Of a DNA stretch of 20,339 bases, positions 18,967 through 20,339 are shown piece after piece (position 1 is the stretch's first letter; each line of letters opens with the position of its first letter). Both the position numbers and the translations under genes were made by a program. Location: positions 1,453 through 21,791 of IMG/VR virus record IMGVR_UViG_3300030085_001506; one strand, written 5' to 3'. The DNA is from a virus. The notes beneath the pieces are model-generated. The model saw only the letters and a program-made list of their open reading frames with translations. It did no database searches and was not told the origin of the DNA.

Positions 18967-20339
18967 ATGGCAGATACTAAAGTAACAGGTGCTCAGTCCA
19001 CTCCTGCTTTTATTGAGAGACTGGATGTCTTTTCAAATAAAGATCAGGGTAAGACTGTATCTATCGTAAATGGTGCGGCACAACTAATGTATTATGAGAG
19101 TCTTCTACAGGACTCTGTGATGGCAACTGTTACCTTCTCCGACTCAGGAAATTCAATTGATGAGAAGAGTGCCTTAGAGGGTTTACCTATTGTAGGAACA
19201 GAGAAAGTAATCTTCAAAATCAAAGATAATAATGAAGAGCAAATAGAATTTACTTTCTATGTTAACAAGGTAACTCCTGTGTCAGACCAGACAACAAAAG
19301 GGATGGTTAATCTACATTTGGTATCAAAAGAATATATTCTTAATGATGAAGTTAGAATCAATAAAAGATTTGATGGTAAGGCATCAGAAACAGTCAAAGA
19401 AATACTAACTAACTTCTTAGAAACAGATAAAGATATCACTGACATTGAGGATGCAACCGAACTAAATGAGATCCCTGGACAATGGAAACCATATTACACA
19501 TTGAATTGGTTATCTAAAAAGTGTGCTCCCTCGGATGTAACACCTGGTAAGACTGCAGGATTTTTCTTCTATGAAACTGCAAAGGGATATCACTTCAAAT
19601 CAATTGATACTCTACTGAGTCAGGAGAAAAAGAAATCAATTATCTACAATGAAACTCCCGACTCAAGAGGTGCTAAAATCCCAGAGGGATATGATATGAA
19701 AGCATTGACATTTTCCAAGGATAATCGTATCAATGTTCAAGAGAAAATGCAGGCAGGATTTCAGTCAACACGAATCGTTCTATTTGATCCATACACCTGT
19801 AAGTATGAAGTCTTAAATCCAAAGGCTACGGGAGATGATGGAGTCGAGGATTCTCTGAAGAAAGGTGGAAAGGAATTACCAGTTATGAATCCAGAGTTTA
19901 ACCGACAAGGAGAGAATAAACAATTTTCAAGAACAACTTATATTGTTAAAGACACTGGAACTCTACCATCAGGAACAAGCAAGCAGCAGATTGAAAAGTC
20001 AAAGGATCCAAACTTTAGACCTGAACTGATTACCAATCAGGCAATCATGCGTTATAATCAACTGTATGCTTCTGAGATTGAGATTACTATTCCTGGTGAC
20101 TTCTCTCTACATGCAGGTGATGCGATCTATTTTGATGCTCCATCAGCACAGAAGGATACAAAGAATGACGATGTTGACCGTCAAATTGGTGGTCTATATA
20201 TTATATCGGCATTGTGCCATTTGGTTAACGCCAAAGGAACTTATACTAAACTAAATCTGGTAAGAGATTCCTTCGGTAGAACTGGAAAGGCAAGAGAGGG
20301 TAAAAATGAGTCTGGTAAACCAGCAACTCCAACACAAAC
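18967..20339 (+). CDS. 27: gp27-like baseplate hub protein, 3' end outside window
   Basis: An open frame of at least 457 codons running off the right edge. It begins MADTKVTGAQSTPAFIERLDVF, with a good ribosome site. The first half is beta-rich with a repeated hub-type pattern (IERLDVFSNKDQGKTVSIVN, QDSVMATVTFSDSG, FTFYVNKVTPVS), followed by SETVKEILTNFL and the later FEISGHAGD-type LHAGDAIYFDAP. This is the fold of phage hub proteins such as T4 gp27 (391 aa), and it lies downstream of the tape-measure genes. The later part (VYNQLYASEIEITIPGDF) reads as the second tube-like domain. The visible part already exceeds T4 gp27, so a C-terminal extension is likely. Identity rests on fold-like features, not on strong sequence identity. 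Confidence 0.65.
   Translation, partial: MADTKVTGAQSTPAFIERLDVFSNKDQGKTVSIVNGAAQLMYYESLLQDSVMATVTFSDSGNSIDEKSALEGLPIVGTEKVIFKIKDNNEEQIEFTFYVNKVTPVSDQTTKGMVNLHLVSKEYILNDEVRINKRFDGKASETVKEILTNFLETDKDITDIEDATELNEIPGQWKPYYTLNWLSKKCAPSDVTPGKTAGFFFYETAKGYHFKSIDTLLSQEKKKSIIYNETPDSRGAKIPEGYDMKALTFSKDNRINVQEKMQAGFQSTRIVLFDPYTCKYEVLNPKATGDDGVEDSLKKGGKELPVMNPEFNRQGENKQFSRTTYIVKDTGTLPSGTSKQQIEKSKDPNFRPELITNQAIMRYNQLYASEIEITIPGDFSLHAGDAIYFDAPSAQKDTKNDDVDRQIGGLYIISALCHLVNAKGTYTKLNLVRDSFGRTGKAREGKNESGKPATPTQ

Overview
This window is a piece of a T4-like cyanophage (a myovirus infecting marine Synechococcus or Prochlorococcus). Three kinds of genes occur together. There are cyanobacterial-type metabolic genes: the end of psbD, a small transaldolase (talC) and glutaredoxins. 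There is a T4 replication and late-transcription module: phoH, a RecB-like nuclease, gp33, gp59 and gp32. There is also a T4-type head and tail module: gp53, gp48, gp4, a gp54-like tube protein, gp26, gp51, two very large tape-measure-like proteins and a gp27-like hub protein. The DNA is AT-rich and densely packed. Most neighbours overlap by ATGA or TAATG or are separated by a few bases. No tRNA, insertion sequence, integrase or CRISPR was seen.

Layout. 1-430: end of psbD plus a small membrane protein, closed by a hairpin/T-run terminator. 411-3249: candidate promoter, then talC, glutaredoxin and six small or medium genes of unknown function. 3246-4458: a consensus sigma70-like promoter, four small unknown genes and a glutaredoxin-like protein that has lost one active-site cysteine. 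4477-4937: a strong sigma70-like promoter, a glutamine-II (downstream-peptide) riboswitch and two very small genes, one matching DUF4278. 4938-5793: a second promoter/terminator module, a 59-aa protein and thyX. 5824-9582: a small FmdB-like protein, phoH, PD-(D/E)XK nuclease, gp33, gp59, a DUF1825 protein and gp32. The order gp33-gp59-gp32 is that of T4, except that a cyanobacterial-type DUF1825 gene is inserted. gp32 as written here is broken. 9583-12354 (minus strand): gp4, an unknown gene, gp48 and gp53. 12387-20339 (plus strand): tube/initiator protein, gp26, gp51, two tape-measure-like proteins carrying different murein hydrolase domains, and a gp27-like hub gene that runs off the window.

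How the parts fit. The first 6 kb carries sigma70-like promoters, so it is probably transcribed early by the host polymerase. Its products act on host physiology: photosystem II repair, the pentose phosphate pathway, redox, thymidylate supply and possibly glutamine-sensed nitrogen status. The structural genes instead carry T4-late-like boxes (TATAAATA, CTAAATA), consistent with gp33/gp55-dependent late transcription.

The most interesting observations are: (1) a complete -1 programmed frameshift signal at the end of gp26 that would fuse it to gp51, in the manner of the lambda G/GT tail chaperones; (2) two sites where a promoter -10 element runs directly into a terminator hairpin whose T-run abuts the next start codon; (3) a phage-borne glutamine-II riboswitch whose repeat could form a competing hairpin with the ribosome site in its loop; (4) an apparent deletion plus frameshift in gp32; (5) two adjacent tape-measure-like proteins, one with a transglycosylase-like and one with an amidase-like domain; (6) a terminator-like hairpin for gp32 buried in the 3' end of the convergent gp53 gene.
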